NCBI GenBank assembly: GCA_937884235.1
Contig: CALGBT010000677.1
Span: forward strand, 1-10,428
DNA length: 10,428 bases
Source: an uncultured Pseudomonadota bacterium
GTDB taxonomy: Bacteria > Myxococcota_A > UBA9042 > CAIXZC01
Reading direction: 5' to 3'
Part shown: positions 1-6,729 of the stretch, one piece after another
Numbering within the stretch: the stretch's first letter is position 1
Layout of the letters: every line of letters starts with the position of its first letter
Translations under genes and position numbers: made by a program
Notes under the pieces: model-generated
What the model saw: only the letters and a program-made list of their open reading frames with translations
What the model was told of the DNA's origin: nothing
Databases searched by the model: none

Positions 1-1
1 T

Positions 2-1180
2 GAAACCGGCCAATGTGAGGGGTTTGCCGTGCCCGGATGCTTTGAATGTGCTGGCTTCGCGGAGGAGTTCTTCGTTGGTGAAGTTGAGTGTTGCGAGGGG
101 CTTGTGCAGGTTCCTTTCTGCTTTGGCGAAGAGGCGTGCCCGGACGGTGAGCAGTGCTGCGTTTGTGAAGAAGATATGGCGATCTGCCTTAGTTGTGGAG
201 ACACGGTGTGCCAGGACCCAGAGGATGCCTGTAATTGTGAGGCTGATTGCGGGAGTCCATTGGAGCAATGTGGAGATTTGGGTGGGGAGTGCTTTGATGA
301 ATTCTGTCCTCCGGATTATGCAGGTGTGGCTGTAGGCGCTTGCGGTCCCACGCAAGTGTGCTGCATGAAAGAGACATTTCCCTGCTTGTCGGGCGGAGAT
401 GTTGGATTCAATCAAGCGGGTGACTTCTGTTGCGAGCCATTCGACCCCATTTTCTTCGTGGAAGACCCCGAAGGTAATTGCAAGCCCGACGAGAACATGT
501 TCGTGTGCGCCAAATGTGGTGATCAGGAGTGCCAGGCTGAGTGGGAGGAGAACGCCTGTAACTGCCCCCAGGACTGCAAGGATGTCGGTTGCACTGCTGA
601 TGGCGGATGCCCCGACGGTAAGACCTGTTTCAAGGGGCAGTGCATCTACTGTTCTCTCTCGGAGATCTGCAACGGCCTCGATGATGATTGCGATGGCGAT
701 GTGGACGAAGATTGCCAGGAGGTCTGTTTCGCAGAGATATGTGGAGACGAGCAGGATAACGATTGCGACGGGACTATTGATGAGGCCGTATGCGTCAAAG
801 ACTGGTGTCCTGCTCAGTTGCCTCCGGTCTACCTCAAGGCTCCCCTGCATAAGCTTGCCAGCAACCCCGCTGATTTTGTGGGGCAGCCCGTGGCTGTCAG
901 CGGTCGAGCCGCACCCGGCGAGGGCGGCTGCATAGGTGTTCCGCCGTGTCTCTGGGACCTCAACCTGGAAGAGCAGGGGATTCTGCCCAAGATGATCCAG
1001 GTCGGGCCCAGCGAGGAATACAAGGACGTATTCTGCATTTCAGACAATGCCATTCCGATGCCGGAGGTCTGCACTCCCCTGGCCAAGAACAAGACCTATA
1101 TTGTCTGGGGCGTCTGGGACAAGAGCGAAAACACCAGCGGTGGATTCGCCCTCTCCTTGCACGGCTTCTGCAAGCCCTAA
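2..1180 (+). CDS. Cys-rich exported protein with MopE-like motifs, C-terminal part (5' end outside window)
   Basis: The frame is open from base 2 to the TAA at 1178-1180. The in-frame GTG at 29 is internal, because the reading frame and its Cys-rich character continue upstream of it, so the true start lies left of the window. Counting from codon 29, there are two related modules, CGDTVCQ...ACNCEADC (56-74) and CGDQECQ...ACNCPQDC (163-183), each followed by a GGxC(F/P) segment. Then come two Asp-rich motifs, CNGLDDDCDGDVDE (214-227) and CGDEQDNDCDGTIDE (238-252), which match the motif of the 'Cu-binding MopE' family found in many surface proteins of Myxococcota; metal binding is inferred only. 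Residues about 267-383 form a non-repetitive domain (NPADFVGQPVAVSGRA...) that could be OB-fold-like, a low-confidence guess. High Cys content implies disulfides and hence export, but the signal peptide is not visible. Specific function is unknown. Confidence 0.88.
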   Translation, partial: ETGQCEGFAVPGCFECAGFAEEFFVGEVECCEGLVQVPFCFGEEACPDGEQCCVCEEDMAICLSCGDTVCQDPEDACNCEADCGSPLEQCGDLGGECFDEFCPPDYAGVAVGACGPTQVCCMKETFPCLSGGDVGFNQAGDFCCEPFDPIFFVEDPEGNCKPDENMFVCAKCGDQECQAEWEENACNCPQDCKDVGCTADGGCPDGKTCFKGQCIYCSLSEICNGLDDDCDGDVDEDCQEVCFAEICGDEQDNDCDGTIDEAVCVKDWCPAQLPPVYLKAPLHKLASNPADFVGQPVAVSGRAAPGEGGCIGVPPCLWDLNLEEQGILPKMIQVGPSEEYKDVFCISDNAIPMPEVCTPLAKNKTYIVWGVWDKSENTSGGFALSLHGFCKP

Positions 1181-1224
1181 GTGGTGTTCGAATCGCCTTG
1201 TGACGCACCATGCCAAGGTCTTCC

Positions 1225-1253
1225 TTGTAACAATTCCAGCGCGGCTGTATACT
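1225..1253 (+). promoter_or_regulatory. Candidate sigma-70-type promoter for the 1282 lipoprotein gene
   Basis: TTGTAA at 1225-1230 (-35) and TATACT at 1248-1253 (-10) are separated by exactly 17 bp, in the otherwise empty 101-bp gap between two plus-strand genes. A start near 1260 would leave a leader of about 20 nt, containing GGGGG at 1271-1275 as a possible ribosome binding site for the GTG at 1282. The spacing and hexamers are seen directly; activity is inferred. I see no convincing hairpin with a T-tract in this gap to terminate the upstream gene. Confidence 0.45.
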
Positions 1254-1281
1254 GACCACGGATGTGTTCTGGGGGTGATGC

Positions 1282-3144
1282 GTGACTGCTATTCGATATC
1301 GCTTGATGGTGTTGGTTCTGGTCAGTTTGTCGGTAACCGTACTCCATGCATGTGGTACCGACACGGTGGTCAAGTATGCTACCGACGGTGGGGATGAGGA
1401 CGCAATCCACTTCGGCCCTGGGGACTCTGGCAGTTGGGTCGGGGACATCTTTGTCCCCAACAAGCCTGATGGCTACAAGCCCACGGGTACCAGATACATG
1501 ATCATCCTGAAGCACGACACGACCCTCCCGCTCAATCTGTATGTTGATGAGAAGGAAGCCATAATGGCCCAGGTCATCGACTTCCAGGAGGGCATGCCGG
1601 CCATCAACTACCCGGTGAAGTTCACCATGGTGGGGGCCAACCCGGAGTGCGATACCGGGCCTCCCGACTGCGGTTTCTTCGAAGTCAAAGAGGGCATGAC
1701 CGACGCGCTGGGGAATGTCGCCGTGACCTTCCATGCCGGAGTGACCGGCAATGTGCTCTACTCCGTTGAGTTGACCGGACAGCAGGCTGACCCCGAGGGC
1801 ATGGACGTGCAGGTAAGTGACCTGCCCACTGGCAACCTCAAGGTCAAGCTCAAGTATGACGGTCCCGTACCCATCAAGAACATCAAGGTCCGGGTGATGC
1901 CGGGGTACAAGACCTGTTCCGACTACAACCCCGTCAATCCATGGGTGGAGGGTCTGGTCGGTGACAAGACCGTACCTGGTCTCGATTCAGTACCGAGTTT
2001 CATCGAGATGGATGTGGCCCAGACCTTCGTGGTTTTTGCCACGGGCGAGAAGAAAGATACGGGTTCCCTGGCAGCATCGGGGTGCATCGACGCGGTCCAC
2101 GTGAAGCCCAGTGAGCAGGGTGACACGATTGTTACGCTGAACATGTATGTGCTGACCCTCAATCCGTCGGGAACGTACGACACCCTGAATCACTTTGATT
2201 TTACGGACGCAATCCCGGGGCAGGCCGGTGAAGTCATTAATTTCGTGGTCGACTTGTTCTACGACCCGGGCAAGATCATCATTGACCTGATCAAGGAGTT
2301 GGTTGCTCAGTATGTGGGCGGATGGGTCACTGACCTGGTTTTCGGCCTCTTTGAGGATGCTCTGGCTGATGTCGTTACCAACTGGCTGTTGAACAACTCG
2401 CCGGACTTCATCCAGGATCTTTTTGTCATCGGGCAGGACCTCGTTCAAATTGTTAAGAACGTCGAGTTGCAATCTGAGCTGAAGCTCTCGAAGCTCTCCA
2501 ATGATTATTACTTTCAGGGCTTACAGAATTGGATTGGTATTAACCTCTACTGGAAGTTGGGATGTGCCAAGATTGACGAGCCGGGCTATGACCCGGAGTG
2601 CGGGAAGAATCCGTTCTCCTTGAAGGACCTTCAGGACAGTGATGTGCCCCTGGATCTGATCAGCGGGCAATTCACCGGGATGATCGCCAACTATGACAAG
2701 CTGATTATTGATTCGCATAAGATCGATCTGAATTACGGCAAGCTGGTTCTCTTCGTCATCAACGAGATGATCCTGCCTGCCATTTCCAATTACAACAGCC
2801 TGGAGGATCTGCTCTACTCGATTATTGACTGCCAGTCAGTGGCTGACGGCATCATCGGCGATGTGCTGGATGCCATCGGCATTGACAACGGGGATGTGGT
2901 GGACGCGTGTACCTCGGTGGTGTCATTTATTATTTCGCCAATCGAGGAGCTGATCATGGGGTTGACCATTGACTCCAAGCTGCGAATCAACGGCAGTTGT
3001 CGCATGGTGGACGAGGATAATGACCTGATGGTGGACAAGTTGCTGGATGGCGTGTGGTTTGGCCACGTCGAGATTGGGGCTGAAGAAGGTTCGCAGTTCG
3101 AAGGGGATTTCACCGGCGTGAAAGCAGTTTACCCCGGCCAGTAG
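1282..3144 (+). CDS. Large predicted lipoprotein with Ig-like N-terminal region, function unknown
   Basis: 620 residues. The GTG at 1282 is the first start after an in-frame TGA at 1276-1278 and gives a basic n-region (R5, R7), a hydrophobic core and the lipobox-like LHAC, so Cys24 is the likely lipidated residue. An internal ATG at 1306 (residue 9) is an alternative start that loses the basic residues. After a flexible acidic stretch (30-70), residues about 72-180 look like a bacterial Ig-like domain: an alternating strand pattern with GFFEV...TDALGNVAVTFHAG, typical of Big_1-type folds. Residues 185-310 look like a second beta-rich domain. Residues about 309-395 and 489-560 are rich in hydrophobic helices. 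The C-terminus has a 'GSC-R-x-VDEDND...VDxLLDGxWxG' pattern (571-594). Export to the outer membrane is likely. No enzymatic motif is seen. The gene is the first of a likely operon with the lipoprotein 19 nt downstream. Confidence 0.87.
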   Translation: MTAIRYRLMVLVLVSLSVTVLHACGTDTVVKYATDGGDEDAIHFGPGDSGSWVGDIFVPNKPDGYKPTGTRYMIILKHDTTLPLNLYVDEKEAIMAQVIDFQEGMPAINYPVKFTMVGANPECDTGPPDCGFFEVKEGMTDALGNVAVTFHAGVTGNVLYSVELTGQQADPEGMDVQVSDLPTGNLKVKLKYDGPVPIKNIKVRVMPGYKTCSDYNPVNPWVEGLVGDKTVPGLDSVPSFIEMDVAQTFVVFATGEKKDTGSLAASGCIDAVHVKPSEQGDTIVTLNMYVLTLNPSGTYDTLNHFDFTDAIPGQAGEVINFVVDLFYDPGKIIIDLIKELVAQYVGGWVTDLVFGLFEDALADVVTNWLLNNSPDFIQDLFVIGQDLVQIVKNVELQSELKLSKLSNDYYFQGLQNWIGINLYWKLGCAKIDEPGYDPECGKNPFSLKDLQDSDVPLDLISGQFTGMIANYDKLIIDSHKIDLNYGKLVLFVINEMILPAISNYNSLEDLLYSIIDCQSVADGIIGDVLDAIGIDNGDVVDACTSVVSFIISPIEELIMGLTIDSKLRINGSCRMVDEDNDLMVDKLLDGVWFGHVEIGAEEGSQFEGDFTGVKAVYPGQ

Positions 3145-3163
3145 TGGATAGCGGGAACGACTA

Positions 3164-3685
3164 ATGAGAGAGAAGAGATCAGGACCACTGGTTCTGCTTG
3201 TGTGTGCGCTGGTCGCGCTTGCGCTGACCGGCTGTGGTGAGAGTTACCGGGTTGAACCGTTGCTGCTGGAGCAACGCGAGTTGGCGCGGGGAATCGTGGA
3301 GAATTATGATGATGCTGCCCGCATCAAAGCGGTGGAGTTGTTGGTGGGGCGCTTTATCAAGCATTTGCAGGGCAAGGAATGTGATGCTGCCTGGGGCATG
3401 CTGACGTCTGGCTATCAGGTGCGTTTCTCTGCGGTTGCTCAGCAGGAAGACGCGCAGGGGCTCTTTTGCGAAGGTTACAAGGTTGACGGGGAGATGCTCG
3501 TCAAGGGAGATTGGGTGGAATTTCTGCTGGGAGCGCAGGCTTTCTATATGACGACAGTTCCGCCGGAGTTGGGGTTTGTTGGTGAGGGGAACAGAGAGTT
3601 GTTCTATGTCGTGCAGCGAGACGGAACATACCGCGCATTGCTGGTGGAAGGTCCGGCCGGCCGAGCGCGCCTTGAACCATTTTAG
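3164..3685 (+). CDS. Small predicted lipoprotein, function unknown
   Basis: 173 residues from the ATG at 3164. MREKR followed by a hydrophobic run and LTGC gives a textbook type II signal peptide with lipidated Cys24. Gly25 follows the Cys, with no Asp at +2 to suggest inner-membrane retention. The mature part has a helical segment (about 35-75: RELARGIVEN...VELLVGRFIKHL), then GKECDAAWGMLTSGYQ, then a predicted beta-rich C-terminal half. This helix-then-curved-sheet pattern, with 'F..hL...d...aW..L...yq', resembles NTF2-like folds, but that is an inference. The ribosome binding site is weak (GGGA at 3151-3154). The gene lies 19 nt behind the larger lipoprotein with no room for a promoter, so the two are probably co-transcribed and may act at the same membrane. 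Confidence 0.85.
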   Translation: MREKRSGPLVLLVCALVALALTGCGESYRVEPLLLEQRELARGIVENYDDAARIKAVELLVGRFIKHLQGKECDAAWGMLTSGYQVRFSAVAQQEDAQGLFCEGYKVDGEMLVKGDWVEFLLGAQAFYMTTVPPELGFVGEGNRELFYVVQRDGTYRALLVEGPAGRARLEPF

Positions 3686-3692
3686 CCAAAGA

Positions 3693-3707
3693 CGGGATGG
3701 TATCCCG
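3693..3707. repeat. Perfect inverted repeat (6-bp stem, 3-nt loop) between genes
   Basis: CGGGAT at 3693-3698 and ATCCCG at 3702-3707 flank a GGT loop, 8 nt after the stop codon of the 3164 gene and upstream of the ribosome binding site of the 3735 gene. No T-tract follows, so it is not a classical intrinsic terminator. It could be a weak transcription attenuator, an mRNA-stabilising 3' hairpin or a small operator. The inverted repeat is seen directly; any role is inferred. Confidence 0.5.
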
Positions 3708-3720
3708 AATGCGGCTTCAT

Positions 3721-3726
3721 GAGGTG
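3721..3726 (+). promoter_or_regulatory. Ribosome binding site of the PPC/DUF296-like gene
   Basis: GAGGTG lies 8 nt before the ATG at 3735. It is the best Shine-Dalgarno match in the intergenic gap and supports that start over later in-frame ATGs. Confidence 0.6.
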
Positions 3727-3734
3727 ATTCGAAG

Positions 3735-4472
3735 ATGATTTTTGCGAGCGTTGAAGCAACCCGCAGTTTTGTTGGCAGCCTTGATGCGAAGAGTGAGCTA
3801 GTTGCTTCGTTGGAGGCACTTTGCCGGGACAAGGGCATCGACTGTGCCATGATTTCCGGATATGGGTACCTGGAAGATCCAACCCTCAAAGCACTTTCCA
3901 GGTCTGAAAAGGGGTTCGTGGCTCCCCAACTGCACGAGGGGTGTTTCGTCACTCCGATTGTCAACGGGAGTATCTCGGTCAACGATAAGAGTCAGCCGGA
4001 GGTTGTTCTCTTTCTGCAGGGAGCAGCGTCGGGCCGTAATCGCTCCAAGTCGTTGGCGGGGCAGCTGGTCTCTGCCACGGTGCTCCAGTTTGAGTTCGTT
4101 ATCCACACGGTGGACAACGTGGTGTTGCACCGGTTGAAGGACCGTGCCACCGGACTGGGATTGTGGCTGCAGATGTTGCCGGCGGGCATCTCCGGGCGAA
4201 GGATCCTGGAGGACGTTGCCTTGGCCGATGACGTTGATGATGACGATGATGACTTCAGCGACGAAGACGTGGAGATTGAGGCTGGGGATTGGCTTAATCA
4301 CCCTCGCCTGGGAATGTGCCATGTGGTCCAGTTCGATGGCGAGGACCGCATCAAGGTCAAGCTGCAGTCCGGTCGCATCGCGGAGCTGATGATGACCATG
4401 TTCAAGTTGTCTCTGGATGGTGTGCGAGAAGGTGGCAAGGTTTACAAGGTAACGGTCCGGAAGCGTCGCTAG
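3735..4472 (+). CDS. PPC/DUF296-domain-like protein with acidic linker and C-terminal module
   Basis: 245 residues, no signal peptide, probably cytoplasmic or nucleoid-associated. Residues about 10-135 follow the PPC (DUF296) fold pattern: 'ELVASLEALCRDKGIDCAMI' then SGYGYLEDPTL, then GCFVTPIVNGSIS, then a strand pair ending in FEFVIHTVDNVVLHR. Family members usually carry an HxH pair followed by GGHL, which bind metal. Here the aligned residues appear to be V91/F93 and Q110 (AGQL), so the usual ligands are missing. A strongly acidic linker (164-182, mostly Asp/Glu) leads to a C-terminal domain (183-245) beginning GDWLNHPRLGMCHVVQFDGEDRIKVKL, a compact beta-type module sometimes found attached to DUF296 domains in Myxococcota, ending in the basic tail RKRR. 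Plant PPC proteins bind DNA through AT-hooks; none is present here. The precise role is unknown. The stop overlaps the stop of the convergent gene. Confidence 0.85.
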   Translation: MIFASVEATRSFVGSLDAKSELVASLEALCRDKGIDCAMISGYGYLEDPTLKALSRSEKGFVAPQLHEGCFVTPIVNGSISVNDKSQPEVVLFLQGAASGRNRSKSLAGQLVSATVLQFEFVIHTVDNVVLHRLKDRATGLGLWLQMLPAGISGRRILEDVALADDVDDDDDDFSDEDVEIEAGDWLNHPRLGMCHVVQFDGEDRIKVKLQSGRIAELMMTMFKLSLDGVREGGKVYKVTVRKRR

Positions 4473-5830
4473 AGTTGCTCGCTGGGGCAACCGGCATTCC
4501 TCACATCCTCGAAACTCTTCAGTCCGGCCGCGGTGGCCATGATGGCCAGTCTCTCGGTTTCGTAGTCGAGAATTGAGCGGAAGCCGTGTTGCTGCACCAG
4601 TCCCGGCAGCAGCGACTCGCGGCGCGGTTCAGGGATGCACTGCAGGGCAGCTTCCACGGCCAGGACGCCTTCCGGATTATGAGAGACGCAACATTCCGGT
4701 TCTTGGACGATTTCGATGGTCATGCCTGCGACCTGTCCGGCGAACTCCGGTTCGTCGACGCCGGTGACGACCCACGTGCTGGTCCACTCGTCCTTGTAGA
4801 GGACGTCCCAGTTAGCTACGGAGATGACCGTGAAGCGAGGCAAAAGGGGCCGTGTTCGGGGCTGAGTCGGGTCTTCTGGCAGTCGGATTTCCATGACCGG
4901 ATATTGACCATGGGAGAGGCAGTAGATGCGGTTTTCCCAGACCAGGTCGACGGTGCAATAGAGTTTCTCCGGGATGGCGAATTCCCGCTCTTCCATCTTC
5001 TGCATAAGATAAGGCTTGGCGTAGAAGTCATGCGTATTGGGCAGGTAGTCGCACTTGCGGTGCCAGCGGTGTTTGTAATCGCGCCAACCCTCGATGTCGT
5101 ATTCGCATTCCCAGCGGCCGCCGTCCCAGCCCCAATCGCAGGTCCATAGCCCGCCGAGATCGAGTTGGCAACAGGAGATCATGCACTCACCGCGCTCCGG
5201 GCGCTTGTCCCAACTCCGGTCGACGCGGTAGCCGAGCCACTGGTCACGGCTCTTCAAGATGGACAGCTCGCGGTCGCGGTAGGCGTTGCGCAGGGGGATG
5301 GAGTCGTGGGCGAGGTTCGAGGTCATGCAGACCAGTGGGTCTTCTTGATCCAGTGCCACCGGGTGATGAACGGGGAATTCGCTCATGTAGCGGTCGATCC
5401 GCACGAGGGAGTTGAGGGTGGTCTGGGCTTCTCCAGCCATGGTGATCTGGCACTTTTCGCCGAGTTCCTTCCAGGCCTCGGGGAGTTCCCCATCTGGACT
5501 GGCGAAGGCCTTCTCCTTCTCTTCTTGTTCCTCCTTCTCGCGGATCCAGCTCTCCACTTGCTCCAGGCGCTCTTCCAGGTTGACCGAGCGAGCTTCCGAG
5601 TCCGAAATTCGTTGGCGGGAGGAATCAACCAGGTTGGCCCATTCCTGGGTCTTTTCTTCGACGAGGTGGATCTGGTTGATTACTCGGGGCTCGATTTCGG
5701 CCAGGGAGGCCATCTGGAACTCCGTGGCCTGGACGCGGTTTTCGAGAGCTTCGACGCGGTCCTGGTCGCCGGTATCTTTCTGGCAACCGAGCAGCAGCAA
5801 AAACCCCAACAGTGGCAACGATCTTCTCAT
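4469..5830 (-). CDS. Predicted lipoprotein with N-terminal coiled coil, function unknown
   Basis: 453 residues. The GTG at 5836 is in frame but directly abuts the AGGAGG at 5837-5842, whereas the ATG at 5828-5830 sits 6 nt from it, so the ATG is chosen. The N-terminus MRRSLPLLGFLLLLGC is a clear lipoprotein signal with lipidated Cys16 and Gln17 after it. Residues about 24-108 form a long charged coiled coil (heptad-like LENRVQATEF...LEERLEQVESWIREKEEQEEKEK), followed by a globular region. Residues 216-260 are strikingly rich in Cys and Trp (Cys 216, 220, 221, 231, 242, 260; several W), suggesting a disulfide-stabilised core in the periplasm. The C-terminal part (about 315-453) is mixed alpha/beta with no catalytic motif that I recognise. 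The coiled coil may mediate oligomerisation or reach toward peptidoglycan, which is inference. The gene is divergent from the SDR gene and convergent with the PPC-type gene. Confidence 0.87.
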   Translation of the reverse strand: MRRSLPLLGFLLLLGCQKDTGDQDRVEALENRVQATEFQMASLAEIEPRVINQIHLVEEKTQEWANLVDSSRQRISDSEARSVNLEERLEQVESWIREKEEQEEKEKAFASPDGELPEAWKELGEKCQITMAGEAQTTLNSLVRIDRYMSEFPVHHPVALDQEDPLVCMTSNLAHDSIPLRNAYRDRELSILKSRDQWLGYRVDRSWDKRPERGECMISCCQLDLGGLWTCDWGWDGGRWECEYDIEGWRDYKHRWHRKCDYLPNTHDFYAKPYLMQKMEEREFAIPEKLYCTVDLVWENRIYCLSHGQYPVMEIRLPEDPTQPRTRPLLPRFTVISVANWDVLYKDEWTSTWVVTGVDEPEFAGQVAGMTIEIVQEPECCVSHNPEGVLAVEAALQCIPEPRRESLLPGLVQQHGFRSILDYETERLAIMATAAGLKSFEDVRNAGCPSEQL

Positions 5831-5836
5831 GAGCAC

Positions 5837-5842
5837 CCTCCT
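5837..5842 (-). promoter_or_regulatory. Strong Shine-Dalgarno deciding the start of the coiled-coil lipoprotein
   Basis: On the minus strand this reads AGGAGG, a near-perfect anti-16S match. It is 6 nt from the ATG at 5830 but 0 nt from the GTG at 5836, which makes the ATG the likely start. Confidence 0.75.
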
Positions 5843-5848
5843 GCGTCG

Positions 5849-5877
5849 ATTATGGCGCCGATGAAGCCGCGGAGCAA
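5849..5877 (-). promoter_or_regulatory. Candidate promoter for the coiled-coil lipoprotein gene
   Basis: On the minus strand TTGCTC (5877-5872) and CATAAT (5854-5849) are separated by 17 bp. The -10 matches the consensus at 5 of 6 positions and the -35 at 3 of 6. It lies just upstream of the Shine-Dalgarno sequence, so the leader would be very short. This is a motif match only. Confidence 0.33.
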
Positions 5878-5895
5878 GAAGTATGCGCTTTGTTG

Positions 5896-5924
5896 TTGCA
5901 ACGCATCCGACGGTTGCCTAAAGT
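5896..5924 (+). promoter_or_regulatory. Candidate promoter for the SDR gene
   Basis: TTGCAA at 5896-5901 and TAAAGT at 5919-5924 are spaced by 17 bp, each matching the sigma-70 consensus at 4 of 6 positions, within the 131-bp divergent gap and upstream of the ribosome binding site at 5951. The match is weak and inferred from sequence only. Confidence 0.28.
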
Positions 5925-5950
5925 CACTTCCCGATTTGAAACCCGAGAAG

Positions 5951-5956
5951 AGGAGA
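5951..5956 (+). promoter_or_regulatory. Ribosome binding site of the SDR gene
   Basis: AGGAGA sits 5 nt before the ATG at 5962 and favours it over the in-frame TTG at 5890, whose extra 24 residues (QRIRRLPKVTSRFE...) do not look like part of an SDR fold. Confidence 0.7.
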
Positions 5957-5961
5957 AGGCA

Positions 5962-6723
5962 ATGGACCCGAAGGGCAAGGTGGTTGTGGTGACAGGTGGT
6001 GCCGGGGGGATCGGTCTCGAAACTGCTCGGCATTTTGTTGATGCCGGAGCGAAGGTGGCGATTATGGACATTGATCCGGCGGCGTTGGAGATGGCTGTTG
6101 CCGACCTGGGTGGCGAAGTCCTGGGAGTGGCGTGCAACGTTTCTGACGAGGCCAGCGTTGAGGCCGCATTTGACGAGGTCGTGTCGCACTACGGTCAACT
6201 GGACGTGGCGGTGCTCAACGCGGGGATTCTTCGTGATGGCCTGCTCATCAAGGTGGACCGTGAGACTGGCAAGGTGCGGGGCAAGATGTCCTTGAGTCAG
6301 TGGCAGTCCGTGATCGATGTCAACCTGACCGGCGTATTTCTGACTGGTCGAGAGGCCGCTATTCGCATGGTTAACACGGGGTGCAAGGGCGTTCTAGTCC
6401 TCATTTCGTCTATCGCCAAGCGAGGGAATATCGGGCAGACCAACTACTCTGCGGCCAAGGCTGGCGTGGAGACGCTGGCCGTGGTGTGGGGCAAGGAACT
6501 GGCTCGGGCGGGCATTCGCGTTGCTTCGGTGAGTCCCGGCTTCATCGCCACGCCCATGGTAATCAGGGATATGAAGCCGGAAATGCTGGACCGCTTCAGG
6601 AAGATGATTCCGGTGGGGCGTCTGGGCAAGCCCGAGGAGATTGCCCACACCATCAGGTTTGTGGTGGAGAATGATCTGATTTGCGCCACCGATATCGAGC
6701 CATCCGGCGGTTTGAAGCTGTAG
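5962..6723 (+). CDS. Short-chain dehydrogenase/reductase, FabG-like (3-oxoacyl reductase type)
   Basis: 253 residues, the usual length for a classical SDR, cytoplasmic. Visible motifs: the glycine-rich cofactor loop TGGAGGIG (11-18); an Asp at the end of the second strand (D36, in IMDID), which usually means NAD(H) preference; NAG (86-88); and the complete catalytic tetrad N121, S149, Y162 and K166 (YSAAK). The C-terminal GRLGKPEEIA (219-228) and SGG are typical of FabG-type enzymes. A short insertion, DGLLIKVDRETGKVRGKMS (92-110), before the N121 helix resembles a FabG subfamily that I know as PRK08217-like. The family reduces 3-oxoacyl-ACP/CoA or related ketones to alcohols reversibly; the real substrate cannot be read from the sequence. 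No fatty-acid or PHA genes are adjacent, so a housekeeping FabG role is not supported by context. It appears monocistronic: the upstream neighbour is divergent, and the downstream one is convergent 6 nt away. Confidence 0.95.
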   Translation: MDPKGKVVVVTGGAGGIGLETARHFVDAGAKVAIMDIDPAALEMAVADLGGEVLGVACNVSDEASVEAAFDEVVSHYGQLDVAVLNAGILRDGLLIKVDRETGKVRGKMSLSQWQSVIDVNLTGVFLTGREAAIRMVNTGCKGVLVLISSIAKRGNIGQTNYSAAKAGVETLAVVWGKELARAGIRVASVSPGFIATPMVIRDMKPEMLDRFRKMIPVGRLGKPEEIAHTIRFVVENDLICATDIEPSGGLKL

Positions 6724-6729
6724 CGAATC

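Noticed and set aside
1214..1225. AAGG-TCTT-CCTT as terminator of the left-edge gene
   Set aside because: The stem is only 4 bp and A/T-containing, with no T-tract, and it overlaps the candidate -35 region of the next promoter.
3179..3982. 267-residue minus-strand frame across the 3164 and 3735 genes
   Set aside because: It spans two plus-strand genes with good signals (lipobox; DUF296-like pattern and ribosome binding site) and has no domain features of its own.
5165..5992. 275-residue plus-strand frame opposite the coiled-coil lipoprotein
   Set aside because: It is a shadow of the minus-strand lipoprotein, which has a strong Shine-Dalgarno sequence, a lipobox and a coherent coiled coil. 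The plus-strand product has no recognisable structure and runs into the SDR start region.
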